64,000 nucleotides of DNA from JASGCL01 sp965203915 (GTDB taxonomy: Bacteria > Pseudomonadota > Alphaproteobacteria > JASGCL01), in assembly GCA_965203915.1 (NCBI GenBank), contig OZ241918.1:1426001-1490000 (forward strand). Reading direction: 5' to 3'. Below, one piece after another: positions 7,127 through 15,749 of this stretch. Position 1 is the first letter of the stretch. Each line of letters opens with the position of its first letter. Position numbers and translations under genes: made by a program. Below the pieces are notes generated by a model, which saw nothing but the letters and a program-made list of their open reading frames with translations, made no database searches and had not been told where the DNA came from.

Positions 7127-9136
7127 TTAACGCGTGCGACCAAATAATTTTTCCATGTCGGCAAGATTAATTTCCAGGTAAGTTGGTCGCCCATGATTGC
7201 ACTGCCCCGAATTATCGGTCACCTCCATCTCTCGCAGCAAAGCGTTCATTTCATCAATACTTAATTCGCGCCCCGCACGAATGGAGCCGTGGCAAGATAA
7301 TCGCGATAAGATAGCATCAATCTTCTTACCCGTATCATAAAGTTGAAACCAATCATGACAAGAATCGATGATGTCATTGACTATCTTTTCTGAATGGTTT
7401 TTTGCCAACACCGCGGGCAAGGCGGTGAAGATTATTTTCTCATCCCCCACCACATCATAAAATATTCCTAAGTTACGAAAGTTGCTTTGGTTTTCAATAA
7501 ACCCCTCCCCCAATTCGGGCGATATTTTTTTTTCGATAGGCAATAACAAATTTTGCGCATGGGGAGCATGGCCATAAAATTCGCGCTTCAATTTTTCATA
7601 AACCAAACGTTCGTGCGCCGCATGCTGGTCAACCAAAATCACCGCATCGCCCTTGATAGCGATGATATAGGTTTTTGCAAATTGAAACACCGCCAGCCCC
7701 AAATATTCCTTATTGTTTTTTTCTGCTTGCTGCGCCGTTGTTCCATCGCCTTGCTGCGCTGCTTCAAAATATTTTTTTATATACTCGGCATTGTTTTCCA
7801 CAATTTTTATGCTTCGGTCATCCAACAAATGGGCTTGCGCGGTTGATTGGTTGATTGCGGCGGGGTTGGACGAGGCTTGATGTGGCGATGATTGGTCAGC
7901 ATATTCATTATTGACATTTGATTCGCGCAAACCATCGCCCGCTGTCGCTCCACCTTTATCAATTTTCTCAGTCCGAAAAAAGGACGCAGGCAAGGGCGCG
8001 GTATGGGGTGCGGTGCGGCCAAGATCTTCCGTTAAAGCACCTGTTAAAGATTGAATAGCCCCCGCCGCATGGGCGGTTTGTTTGCCATGTTGATGCAGGG
8101 CGTCGCGTATTCTTTTTATAATCAGACCGTGCATTTCTTTGGGAAATTGAAACCTAACCTCGGCCTTGGTGGGGTGCACATTGACATCGACCATTTTGCG
8201 CGGGCAAAACAAATGAATAACCACAAATGGCTGGCGGTCGGCCGCCAAGACATCTTGGTAAGCGGCGCGCACCACGCCATAAAAATTTTTATCGCTTATG
8301 GCGCGGCCATTCACAAAAAAATATATGCCCGAACGATTCTTGCGAAAGATGGTCGGCAAAGAACAGAAACCTGATAAGCAAATATCGTTGCTGTTTTTAT
8401 CCGCGCTGTCCTTGCCCGCTGGCTTATCAGAAAGGGGGATGAGGTCGCGCACCACCTCCTCCCCCCACAATATTCTCAACCGTTGTTGTAATGTTTGGTC
8501 AGCGGGGAAATTGTATTTTTCCACGCCATCTTCCCAATAGGTTATCCCCACCAAGGGATGCGACAGGGCAATTTTTTCAATAACCTCCCTGATGCGGGTT
8601 TGTTCGACACGCGGGCTGCCAAGGAATTTTAAACGGGCGGGCGTTTTATAAAACAAATCATCAACAATAATTTTTGTGCCCGATGCCAATTTGTCGCCAG
8701 CCTTCATTCCAAATCCTAACGAAAAACCTTTGTCCTTCATTATTTGCCCCACCGTGCCGCCTTCGACCTGCAAGGAAAAGAAGTTTTCTTCCGCCGCTGT
8801 CTTGCTGATAATTTTTAAACGCGCCACCGAACCGATGGAGCTTAGGGCCTCGCCGCGGAAGCCCAAAAAAGCCAAGTCCAAAATATTGTCGTCGGTTAAT
8901 TTCGATGTTGCATGACGCGCCACCGCCAGGGGCAATTCGTCGCGCGCGATACCCATGCCATTATCGGCCAGGGTAATATTATTAATACCGCCGCCGCTGG
9001 TGTGAACTTCTATCTTGGTGGCCCCCGCGTCGATGGCGTTTTCTAATAATTCTTTCACCGCCGCGGCTGGCCGTTCAATAACTTCGCCCGCCGCAATGCG
9101 GCTTATCATCACCGATGATAATTTTCTGATGGGCAT
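7127..9136 (-). CDS. mutL: DNA mismatch repair protein MutL (endonuclease type)
   Basis: MutL couples mismatch recognition by MutS to strand excision. The 669-residue protein starts with the GHKL ATPase: ERPAAAVKELLENAIDAGAT, LADNGMGIARDEL and FLGFRGEALSSIGSV within the first 110 residues. The C-terminal dimerisation domain has DQHAAHERLVYE near residue 500, matching the metal-binding motif DQHA-x2-E-x4-E of nicking MutL proteins. It also has SCHGSIRAG and CNHGRPT, which form the rest of the endonuclease site. This fits a bacterium without MutH. The linker between the domains is low-complexity, as usual. It is followed on the same strand by the barrel genes and preceded by pgi with a 16-bp gap. 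Confidence 0.95.
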   Translation of the reverse strand: MPIRKLSSVMISRIAAGEVIERPAAAVKELLENAIDAGATKIEVHTSGGGINNITLADNGMGIARDELPLAVARHATSKLTDDNILDLAFLGFRGEALSSIGSVARLKIISKTAAEENFFSLQVEGGTVGQIMKDKGFSLGFGMKAGDKLASGTKIIVDDLFYKTPARLKFLGSPRVEQTRIREVIEKIALSHPLVGITYWEDGVEKYNFPADQTLQQRLRILWGEEVVRDLIPLSDKPAGKDSADKNSNDICLSGFCSLPTIFRKNRSGIYFFVNGRAISDKNFYGVVRAAYQDVLAADRQPFVVIHLFCPRKMVDVNVHPTKAEVRFQFPKEMHGLIIKRIRDALHQHGKQTAHAAGAIQSLTGALTEDLGRTAPHTAPLPASFFRTEKIDKGGATAGDGLRESNVNNEYADQSSPHQASSNPAAINQSTAQAHLLDDRSIKIVENNAEYIKKYFEAAQQGDGTTAQQAEKNNKEYLGLAVFQFAKTYIIAIKGDAVILVDQHAAHERLVYEKLKREFYGHAPHAQNLLLPIEKKISPELGEGFIENQSNFRNLGIFYDVVGDEKIIFTALPAVLAKNHSEKIVNDIIDSCHDWFQLYDTGKKIDAILSRLSCHGSIRAGRELSIDEMNALLREMEVTDNSGQCNHGRPTYLEINLADMEKLFGRTR

Positions 9137-9152
9137 TTTTTTTTCGGTTATT

Positions 9153-10529
9153 TTATTTTTTCCTTAACTTAATTTCCTCCAGCTGATGACGAATTTTTTG
9201 TTTGCCGTCTTCCACCCGTGGCTGGTCAAATGGGTCAAACCCGCCGCGCAAAAATGCCACAAACAATGTTTCCATCATGAAATGCATCAACAGGGCGCCA
9301 ATCGATTCTTCATTCAAATGGGGCAAGGCAATGGTGCGCACGGGCAGGCGATATTTTAAGAATACATCAGTAATACCGTGGGCGCAAGCATCCATCATGT
9401 CTTCCAAATTAATACCTTCATACCGCGCCATTTTCTCATGCAACGCCAACAATTTTTTATCGGGCGTGGCAAGGTTTATTTTTTCCGCGGTGGTCAACAC
9501 GGTGTAAATTTTATCTTGCGGCCCACCCAACCACAATTCCAATTGGCTATGTTGGTCAACGGGGCCCGTCGCAAACAACGGGGTCGAACCCTTGCCATTT
9601 TTTCCCAGGCTTTCGGCCCACAATTGACGAAACCAACGGCATAGGGTGCTTAACCTATCGGCGTAGGATAACATCACCATCACCGATTTTTGCTTGGTCT
9701 CCTCTAACCCATAAATGGCCAAGGCCGATTGGGCGGAAGGATTTTTTCTTAAATCGCGCGACAAACAATGTTGTAACATTTCTGCGGCACCCTTCCTGAT
9801 ATGCAATACCGACAGGCCCGCCATGGCCGCGGGCAACATGCCCACCACCGACAACACCGAATAACGCCCCGATAAATTTTTATCATGCACCAATTTTTGC
9901 GCGCCGTAATAATCGGCTAGGTTATTCAGCGGGGATTCTTTATCCTCCGACACCACCCAAAAATGATTCTTCACCTTATCCCTGCCTAATGATTTTTCCA
10001 TAAGCGGCAATAGATAAAGGGTTTGCAAAATTGTTTCCAAGGTATCGCCCGATTTGCTAATCGACACCAGGGCGGTTTCGTGCCAATTGATGTCTTTGGT
10101 TTTGTTATGAAAATCTATCGGGTCAAAATTAATCAAAATTTCTAATCGTGGGTGCGGCTTGCTGTTGGCGATTTGGCTGGCCATTTCATACAGTGCCTGG
10201 GAGCCAAGACTCGAACCACCCGTGCCCAAAATAATGACCTTGGTGATTTCCTGCTTCATTAATTGCGCGGTGATTTTTTCAAAAACCACAATGTCATCTT
10301 GCTTGTCGGGCAGGGTCAACAACGCGCTTAATTTTTGCGCCACGCTGGCGTTGATTAAGGGCGAACTGCTTGGTTTCTGCGCCAGAATATTTTCTATGGC
10401 AGCAATAACATCCTGGATGGTAGAAAAATTTTTGGCCAAAAATTCTTCGGGCAACAAGTTTTTATCACTTGGGTCCGTCGTTAAAAATCCAGCAATATTT
10501 TGTGAAAAGTAATGATTCTTAAATATCAT
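9153..10529 (-). CDS. pgi: Glucose-6-phosphate isomerase, short type
   Basis: The enzyme interconverts glucose-6-phosphate and fructose-6-phosphate. The 458-residue protein carries VIILGTGGSSLGSQALYE (phosphosugar binding), SISKSGDTLET, GSTPLFATGPVDQHSQLELWLGGP with the catalytic region, and a C-terminal GGFDPFDQPRVEDGKQ. Length is that of the shorter bacterial isomerases rather than the 550-residue E. coli type. Its ATG overlaps the TGA of gshB (ATGA at 10526-10529), so translation is probably coupled with gshB. Confidence 0.93.
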   Translation of the reverse strand: MIFKNHYFSQNIAGFLTTDPSDKNLLPEEFLAKNFSTIQDVIAAIENILAQKPSSSPLINASVAQKLSALLTLPDKQDDIVVFEKITAQLMKQEITKVIILGTGGSSLGSQALYEMASQIANSKPHPRLEILINFDPIDFHNKTKDINWHETALVSISKSGDTLETILQTLYLLPLMEKSLGRDKVKNHFWVVSEDKESPLNNLADYYGAQKLVHDKNLSGRYSVLSVVGMLPAAMAGLSVLHIRKGAAEMLQHCLSRDLRKNPSAQSALAIYGLEETKQKSVMVMLSYADRLSTLCRWFRQLWAESLGKNGKGSTPLFATGPVDQHSQLELWLGGPQDKIYTVLTTAEKINLATPDKKLLALHEKMARYEGINLEDMMDACAHGITDVFLKYRLPVRTIALPHLNEESIGALLMHFMMETLFVAFLRGGFDPFDQPRVEDGKQKIRHQLEEIKLRKK

Positions 10530-11524
10530 TTTTTTTGCTCATGTAATTTTTTTTCTAATCTTTGCCAAATATCATCGGCCAAATTTGTTCCCAACAAACG
10601 GTCGCTGACGGGAATGCCCGTGGGTGAAGTCACATTAATTTCTGTCAGATAGCCATCGATAACATCAATCCCGACAAAAAATAATTTCTCCTTCACCAGC
10701 CATGGGCGTAATCTTGCCACGATCTCTTTATCCTGGGGCGAGAGGTCGCAAGCCATCAACCCGCCGCCCGCCCGCGTGTTGGCGCGAATTTGTCCCGCCT
10801 GGGGCAGGCGATTAAACCAACCCGCCGCCTCGCCATCAAGCAAAATAATACGCTTATCACCCTTGGTCACGTTTTTAACGAAGGCCTGGCCCATCAAGGG
10901 TAAATTTTTATTAACCGCCTGTTGCAATTCTACATACACTGCCAAATTGGGGTCGCCCTTGGCCAAAAACGCCACCCCCGCCCCGCCATTGCCATGCAAT
11001 GGTTTGATAACCATATCGCCCACGTCATCATGAAACCGTTGCAATTGCGCCAAGTCGGCGGAAATAATGGTGCGCGGCATAAGGTCAGCAAAATATAACA
11101 CCGCCAATTTTTCGGGCGACGACCGCACCGCCCGTGGGTCATTAACCACCAGGGTGTTGCTGGTCGCTTGCAACAATTCCAACAAATGGCAATTGGTGAT
11201 GTAGGTCATGTCGAACGGCGGGTCTTGGCGCAACCAAATGACATCGCACTCATCAAGTGGGAAATCCGCCACCTCCTTCACCACCGAAAAATGCTCGCCA
11301 TTTTCCTTTGGTTGCAGGGTGACAAAACGCCCGCTGGCGGTGATGTTCGCCATTTTTTTGCCCGCCACGGTTTTATCCCCGTGGTAGGTTAGATCCTTTG
11401 GCAAATAATGAAATATTCTAAACCCATGACGTTGCGCCCCCAACCCGATGGCAAAACTGCTATCATATTGTATTTTGATCCCTTCTAGGGGATCCATCTG
11501 CAGGGCGCAAATTTTGTCGGTCAT
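10526..11524 (-). CDS. gshB: Glutathione synthetase
   Basis: GshB ligates gamma-glutamylcysteine to glycine using ATP. The 332-residue ATP-grasp protein starts with ICALQMDPLEGIKIQYDSSFAIGLGAQRHG, typical of the N-terminal substrate domain. It has DVIWLRQDPPFDMTYIT, NDPRAVRSSPEKL, VIKPLHGNGGAGV (ATP-binding lysine and glycine loop), RIILLDGEAAGWFNRLP and FVGIDVIDGYLTEINVTSPTG (metal-binding Glu/Asn). It matches the family along its whole length. It overlaps pgi by 4 bp and lies 16 bp downstream of the uracil-DNA glycosylase gene, suggesting one transcript. Confidence 0.95.
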   Translation of the reverse strand: MTDKICALQMDPLEGIKIQYDSSFAIGLGAQRHGFRIFHYLPKDLTYHGDKTVAGKKMANITASGRFVTLQPKENGEHFSVVKEVADFPLDECDVIWLRQDPPFDMTYITNCHLLELLQATSNTLVVNDPRAVRSSPEKLAVLYFADLMPRTIISADLAQLQRFHDDVGDMVIKPLHGNGGAGVAFLAKGDPNLAVYVELQQAVNKNLPLMGQAFVKNVTKGDKRIILLDGEAAGWFNRLPQAGQIRANTRAGGGLMACDLSPQDKEIVARLRPWLVKEKLFFVGIDVIDGYLTEINVTSPTGIPVSDRLLGTNLADDIWQRLEKKLHEQKK

Positions 11525-11540
11525 GATCTATCATCCTGTA

Positions 11541-12221
11541 TCAATTATATTGTTGTTGATTTTTATCGGCAACCATAGCACATATCAGCGCGAAAACAGA
11601 AAAGAAATCTTCTAATCGTAATATTTTTGTATTTATATTACGTTGCGAACAATGGTAACTGTTGACCACGCGCAAATGGGTTTTGGCGGTGATGATATCA
11701 TGAATTTTTTTATGACCAAATTTATACTGGCGCGGTTTAATATCGCTGTCGACCTCGGCCAGGGTTTCGAACAAGGCCACATGGGCGGTTTGCCCCAATG
11801 TTAGAATAATTTTTACATGGCGTAATGATTCCAATTCGCCGCGTAAAAATAAACGACAATTTTTCTTTTCCTGGGGCGTTACGTCGCGGTGTTTGGGCGG
11901 GGCGCATTTTACGCCGTTGCTGATAAAGACATTTTTTAATATTAAACCGTCATCGGCGTGGCCACCATATTGCCCCTGGGTGAAGCCATGTTGGGCAAGG
12001 GCGTGATAGAGGTAATCACCAGCCTTATCCCCCGTGAATGGTCGCCCCGTGCGGTTGGCACCCCGTTGGCCAGGGGCCAGGCCAATAATAAATATGCGCG
12101 CGGCGAAATCGCCAAACCCGTGAACGGGCGCGTTATACCAATCGGCATGTTCGTGGCGTAATATATGGCGGTGGGCACAAAGTTCGGGGCAACGGCCGCA
12201 ATCTTTATCGGGCAAAATCAT
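11541..12221 (-). CDS. Uracil-DNA glycosylase, family 5 (UdgB-like)
   Basis: This enzyme removes uracil, and in this family also other deaminated bases, from DNA. The 226-residue protein opens with two CxxC-like cysteines (DCGRCPELC) that would help bind an iron-sulfur cluster. It then shows IIGLAPGQRGANRTGRPFTGD, the family 5 motif 1 with alanine rather than a catalytic acid, followed by NVFISNGVKCAPP and a C-terminal VVNSYHCSQRNINT resembling the HCSRQN motif 3. The order and motifs separate it from family 4 (GEAPG) enzymes. It lies upstream of gshB on the same strand. Confidence 0.85.
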   Translation of the reverse strand: MILPDKDCGRCPELCAHRHILRHEHADWYNAPVHGFGDFAARIFIIGLAPGQRGANRTGRPFTGDKAGDYLYHALAQHGFTQGQYGGHADDGLILKNVFISNGVKCAPPKHRDVTPQEKKNCRLFLRGELESLRHVKIILTLGQTAHVALFETLAEVDSDIKPRQYKFGHKKIHDIITAKTHLRVVNSYHCSQRNINTKILRLEDFFSVFALICAMVADKNQQQYN

Positions 12222-12318
12222 GGCAAAACAATAGCAAAAAAACCATCACCAAGCTAATATTTTATAACCCACCATTCATGCACCCCGCCGCCGTTGTTTT
12301 TATTATCAGATAAAAAAA

Positions 12319-13314
12319 TTAGAATTGGTAGCCAAATTTTATCCCAGCTTCCATGGTTATGTTTTCGGGTTCGCCGCCCGCAGTGGTTTTCGCGGCTAAG
12401 CGGCTATAATTAATATTCATTGATGATTCCGCCACCCAAAAATAATTAAAAAATGGCGTTATTAAAAAATTGTAAATATTCAATTCGACAAATGTTTTCA
12501 CCCCCCAACCCTTAGGTTGTATACTAATAACCGTGTCGGGAACAACCGTGGTGGGGGGATTAGGGATGTTATCCACTTGGAGGCTCAAAAAACTATATTG
12601 CGTGCCCGTCAAGAAAATATCATATTCCAAATGGGCAAGGATTGAAAAAACATCGCGCTTATATTGATATTGATATTCCACCGCAAGGGGCAGGTAGAAC
12701 AAATGATTGAGCCTATCATAACCATATTTCTCAGATTTTGGGTTATAGGTTAATTTGTAAGCCAAGCCAGTCAACAGATTGATACCATGGTTATCATTGA
12801 TGGCAAAACCATACCCCGCCAAAGAACGGAAAGAAAAAATAAGATAGCGATTACCATGAAATACAGCGGAGCCATAAGGCCCATCCCCAAGTGCCCCTGT
12901 ATAGGTTATGCTAGTCGAACCATAGAGAGCAGATTCGATGGGAATAAGAATGGCATTAGAATTGTTAAAAACATAACGCCATTGCAATTCCACCCCACCC
13001 ATGTTGCCATTAACATTCATAAAATGATTGCGGGTGTTAGCAGGAGCATATTCGTCGTAAGAATAATATGTATAAAATGGTTGGAATTTGAAAACCGAAC
13101 CACCGCGGTTGAAATTGGGTTTTAATGGATTTTCTTTTTCATTATCCGCCCCGCCCGTTGCGGCCGCCCGCGCCATGATGGGGCAAAGCAACAACAGCAA
13201 GCCAAGAAAAAATATTTTTTTCTTAAGCAACATCAACATTGTCCGCCCCGCCCCATTGCGCCAGGACGAATAACGCCAAGAAAAATAATGCCAGAAATTG
13301 TTTTTTTGTTCCAT
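12319..13314 (-). CDS. Putative outer-membrane beta-barrel protein
   Basis: A hypothetical exported protein. The open frame gives 331 residues. The first 25 (rich in Trp, Arg, Ser) precede a clear signal peptide MLMLLKKKIFFLGLLLLLCPIMARA, so the real start is more likely the ATG at 13239 (306 residues). No strong ribosome binding site decides this. The mature part is full of aromatic, alternating segments (FQPFYTYYSYDEY, RYLIFSFRSLAGYGF, YLPLAVEYQYQYKRDVFSILAHLEYDIFL) and ends FGYQF. Both features fit an outer-membrane barrel. It has no obvious sequence tie to the three paralogues at 2.9-6.8 kb. Function unknown. Confidence 0.65.
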   Translation of the reverse strand: MEQKNNFWHYFSWRYSSWRNGAGRTMLMLLKKKIFFLGLLLLLCPIMARAAATGGADNEKENPLKPNFNRGGSVFKFQPFYTYYSYDEYAPANTRNHFMNVNGNMGGVELQWRYVFNNSNAILIPIESALYGSTSITYTGALGDGPYGSAVFHGNRYLIFSFRSLAGYGFAINDNHGINLLTGLAYKLTYNPKSEKYGYDRLNHLFYLPLAVEYQYQYKRDVFSILAHLEYDIFLTGTQYSFLSLQVDNIPNPPTTVVPDTVISIQPKGWGVKTFVELNIYNFLITPFFNYFWVAESSMNINYSRLAAKTTAGGEPENITMEAGIKFGYQF

Positions 13315-13340
13315 GATGTCCCACTTTTTTTCCTGTTAAT

Positions 13341-13415
13341 AATTTTATACAAAAATCATTTTTTTTGCAATGAATAAAATAAATTTTATATAAAAATTAT
13401 TTTTTGCAATGAATA
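13341..13415. repeat. Imperfect 34-36 bp direct repeat upstream of the barrel gene
   Basis: Two copies, 13341-13376 and 13382-13415, share the pattern AATTTTATA-AAAATATTTTTTGCAATGAATA with a 41-bp period, near four helical turns. They lie just upstream of the minus-strand gene ending at 12319. The rest of the gap from 13416 to 13615 shows no gene and no clear terminator. Confidence 0.6.
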
Positions 13416-13615
13416 TCAATATGCCACACCCCGCCATTGGGTTGCGCCGAAAATATGCGCCAAAAAAATAACCGCCAGACCAGGCCGTAAAATAAATGGT
13501 AAAAATATAATGATAATAAAGGCGCGATTAAAATCGGTCGCCACATTTAACGCCGCCACCCGTAAAACCCATCACCCATTAGAATGGATGGGGGGTTAGT
13601 AAAATAAATAGGGGG

Positions 13616-13981
13616 TTAATCCTTTTTTGCTTCTTGCTCAACCGCCGCCTGCACTGCGGGTTTTTCCGCCGCTTTAACCACGGGCTTGGCCACAGGCTTT
13701 GCCATGGGTTTACTTGCGGGTTTGTTGGCGGGTTGCGCCGCTGGGCCAGCCGCCTTGCTTGCGCTGAAACTTTTCCCTTGGAAACGGCGACCAAAGCGGG
13801 CAACTTGTCCCCCTTCCAAAACTTTTTGTATGCCGCCCGTCCATGCGGGGTGGGTGTCGGGGTCGATTTCCAATTTCATTTTCTCCCCAGCCTTCCCCCA
13901 TGTTGACCGTGTTTTATAAACGGCACCACTGGTGGTTTCGATATCTATTTCATGATATTCGGGGTGAATTCCTGAGCGCAT
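13616..13981 (-). CDS. rpmE: 50S ribosomal protein bL31 with long Ala/Lys/Pro tail
   Basis: Residues 1 to about 68 match bL31: GIHPEYHEIDIET, a TRSTWGKAG segment, LEIDPDTHPAWTGGIQKVLEGGQVARFGRRFQG. The zinc-binding cysteines are absent, so this is the cysteine-free form. After residue 70 comes a tail of about 50 residues made of repeated PAKP, KPMAKPVAKPVVK-type units ending in Glu/Lys. Normal bL31 is 70-90 residues, so the tail is an extension, low in complexity and strongly basic. It binds the 50S central protuberance and contacts the 30S head. It stands alone between two spacers. Confidence 0.9.
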   Translation of the reverse strand: MRSGIHPEYHEIDIETTSGAVYKTRSTWGKAGEKMKLEIDPDTHPAWTGGIQKVLEGGQVARFGRRFQGKSFSASKAAGPAAQPANKPASKPMAKPVAKPVVKAAEKPAVQAAVEQEAKKD

Positions 13982-14127
13982 GGTGGTAAAACCTGTTTTT
14001 TAATTTTGTTTTTGAATGTTAATTTTTTTATTTCTATTAAAACCCTATTAGGCAAAAACAACGCAAAAAGCAAATGAAAAATGACGGCGGCAAAGTTTGT
14101 TATTCGCCGTTGCACCAAACGGGATAA

Positions 14128-14535
14128 TTACATGGTTAGTTTGACCAATTCATAGCCCGTCCACGCCATGATAATGCCAATAACCGTCAAGATAAGCAAC
14201 GATAATGTCGCAAACATCGCCACCGCAAACCCAGCATGACGGGTGGATGGGTTAACGGTGTAGGCCCGCCAATACATATAACGGCCAATGATAAAAATCA
14301 TCCCCACGCCCCCGACCAAACTATCAGGCCAATATTTTGCCGCCAAAAACAGCGCGGGCAAAAATATAACAAGGTTTTCCATGGTGTTCATTTGCACCCG
14401 ATAGGCGCGTTCGAAAATGGGGTCGCCCGTAACCGCGGGGGCCTTCACCCCCGTTTTACGGCGGGCGCGCCCGACCAACACACCAAATGTCAAAAATTGT
14501 AACAGGGCGATAATGGTGACCAATTCAGTAATCAT
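14128..14535 (-). CDS. MAPEG family membrane protein
   Basis: A 135-residue protein with four hydrophobic helices. It carries RARRKTGVKAPAVTGDPIFERAYRVQMNTMENLVIFLPALFLAAKY, the core of MAPEG proteins (the ERAYRVQ.NT.EN signature with Arg/Asn/Glu of the glutathione-binding site), and GRYMYWRAYTVNPSTRHAGF, the second conserved segment. Family members are microsomal-type glutathione transferases. The bacterial substrates are mostly unknown. The presence of gshB and two other GST-like genes in the window is consistent with glutathione chemistry. Confidence 0.85.
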   Translation of the reverse strand: MITELVTIIALLQFLTFGVLVGRARRKTGVKAPAVTGDPIFERAYRVQMNTMENLVIFLPALFLAAKYWPDSLVGGVGMIFIIGRYMYWRAYTVNPSTRHAGFAVAMFATLSLLILTVIGIIMAWTGYELVKLTM

Positions 14536-14824
14536 GTGAGTATTTATTTTCTTAATTATAACGGGTTGACAAAAATATTGGCAAATTATTTTGTGTAATT
14601 CGCTGCCCCCTTACCCGTGGATATAACCCATAAGCGAAAAAGAATCAACATGAAAGCAACAAGGCGGCGGGGGCGAGAAGAGACCAAGATGCCCCACCCT
14701 TCAAAGATTTCTCCCCTCCGCCACAGCCCGTAAAAAAACCTTACCCCGAAAATAAAAAAAACGAAGCTTGCACGCGCAAGAAAAATAAGCTAAAAGCCCA
14801 ATCACCGAGCATTATTTATTCGTC
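14536..14824. other. Intergenic region upstream of coxB
   Basis: About 290 bp between divergently transcribed genes, without a convincing reading frame. It includes an imperfect inverted repeat: GGCGGCGGGGGCGAGAAG near 14663 against TTCTCCCCTCCGCC at 14709-14722. This could form a GC-rich hairpin in the coxB leader. The coxB and MAPEG promoters should lie here. I cannot assign hexamers with confidence. Confidence 0.35.
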
Positions 14825-15706
14825 ATGCGTAAAATATTTTCTTTACTTTTATCAGGGATTGCCATCACCGCCAGTCTCGCCGCACCCATCAAATTGTTAG
14901 CCCAAGATGCAACTGGCAACATCGAATCCAATGCCAAACCATGGCAAATGATGATGACGCCTGGGGCTTCTGAAACCGCGAACCAAGTTTGGGCTTTTCA
15001 TAATTATGTTTTGATGCCCGTCATTGTTTTTATTTGTTTATTCGTTTTGGTGTTGTTGGTCATTGTTGTCGCCCGCTTTTCGGAAAAGAAAAACCCCGTC
15101 CCTTCTAAAGTTTCTCATAACACCCCGTTGGAAGTTGTTTGGACGGCTATTCCCCTGTTAATATTGGGTTTGATGTTTATCCCCTCCATCAAAATTCTTT
15201 ATTTTATGGAATCATCGGGCCCGTCCGATGTGACAATAAAAGTCATTGGTCATCAATGGTATTGGTCTTATGAATATCTTGATGCGAAAAGTTATGGTGG
15301 CGATGCCAACAACCCTATCAAATATGACTCCATCCTCACGCCACGCGAAGCATTGCCCGATGATCAAAAAAGCCTCTATCGTTTAAAAGTCGACAAACCA
15401 CTTTACATCCCCGTTAACAAACGCGTTAAACTTATTTTAACCTCGCAAGATGTCATTCATAGTTATTCTGTCCTGCCCTTGGGGTTAAAGATGGATGCTA
15501 TCCCTGGCCGCAACAATGAAACATGGGTCAGCGCGACCAAGACTGGCACCTATTACGGGTTTTGCACCGAATTATGCGGCGCCAACCATGCCTTCATGCC
15601 TGTCGAAATTCGTGTGGTGAGCGACGGCGAATTCCAAGATTGGTTTACCAACCAAAACAAAGATGTTGCCCCCGCGGCGGCCCCCACAACCAAAAAAACC
15701 AGTTAA
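14825..15706 (+). CDS. coxB: Cytochrome c oxidase subunit II
   Basis: Subunit II of the aa3-type oxidase accepts electrons from cytochrome c at its CuA centre. The 293-residue protein has a signal peptide (MRKIFSLLLSGIAITASLAAP), two membrane helices around residues 60-80 and 105-125, and then a periplasmic cupredoxin domain. CuA ligands are visible: DVIHSYSVLPLGLKMD (His), and YGFCTELCGANHAFMPVEI with Cys-x3-Cys, His and Met. HQWYWSYEY is the aromatic electron-entry patch. It is followed by coxA after 43 bp. The usual downstream partners ctaB, ctaG and coxC are not next to it but about 43 kb away. Confidence 0.97.
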   Translation: MRKIFSLLLSGIAITASLAAPIKLLAQDATGNIESNAKPWQMMMTPGASETANQVWAFHNYVLMPVIVFICLFVLVLLVIVVARFSEKKNPVPSKVSHNTPLEVVWTAIPLLILGLMFIPSIKILYFMESSGPSDVTIKVIGHQWYWSYEYLDAKSYGGDANNPIKYDSILTPREALPDDQKSLYRLKVDKPLYIPVNKRVKLILTSQDVIHSYSVLPLGLKMDAIPGRNNETWVSATKTGTYYGFCTELCGANHAFMPVEIRVVSDGEFQDWFTNQNKDVAPAAAPTTKKTS

Positions 15707-15749
15707 CCCTTATTACCCCCCCTACTTATAAAGCAGAGTATCATTCACC

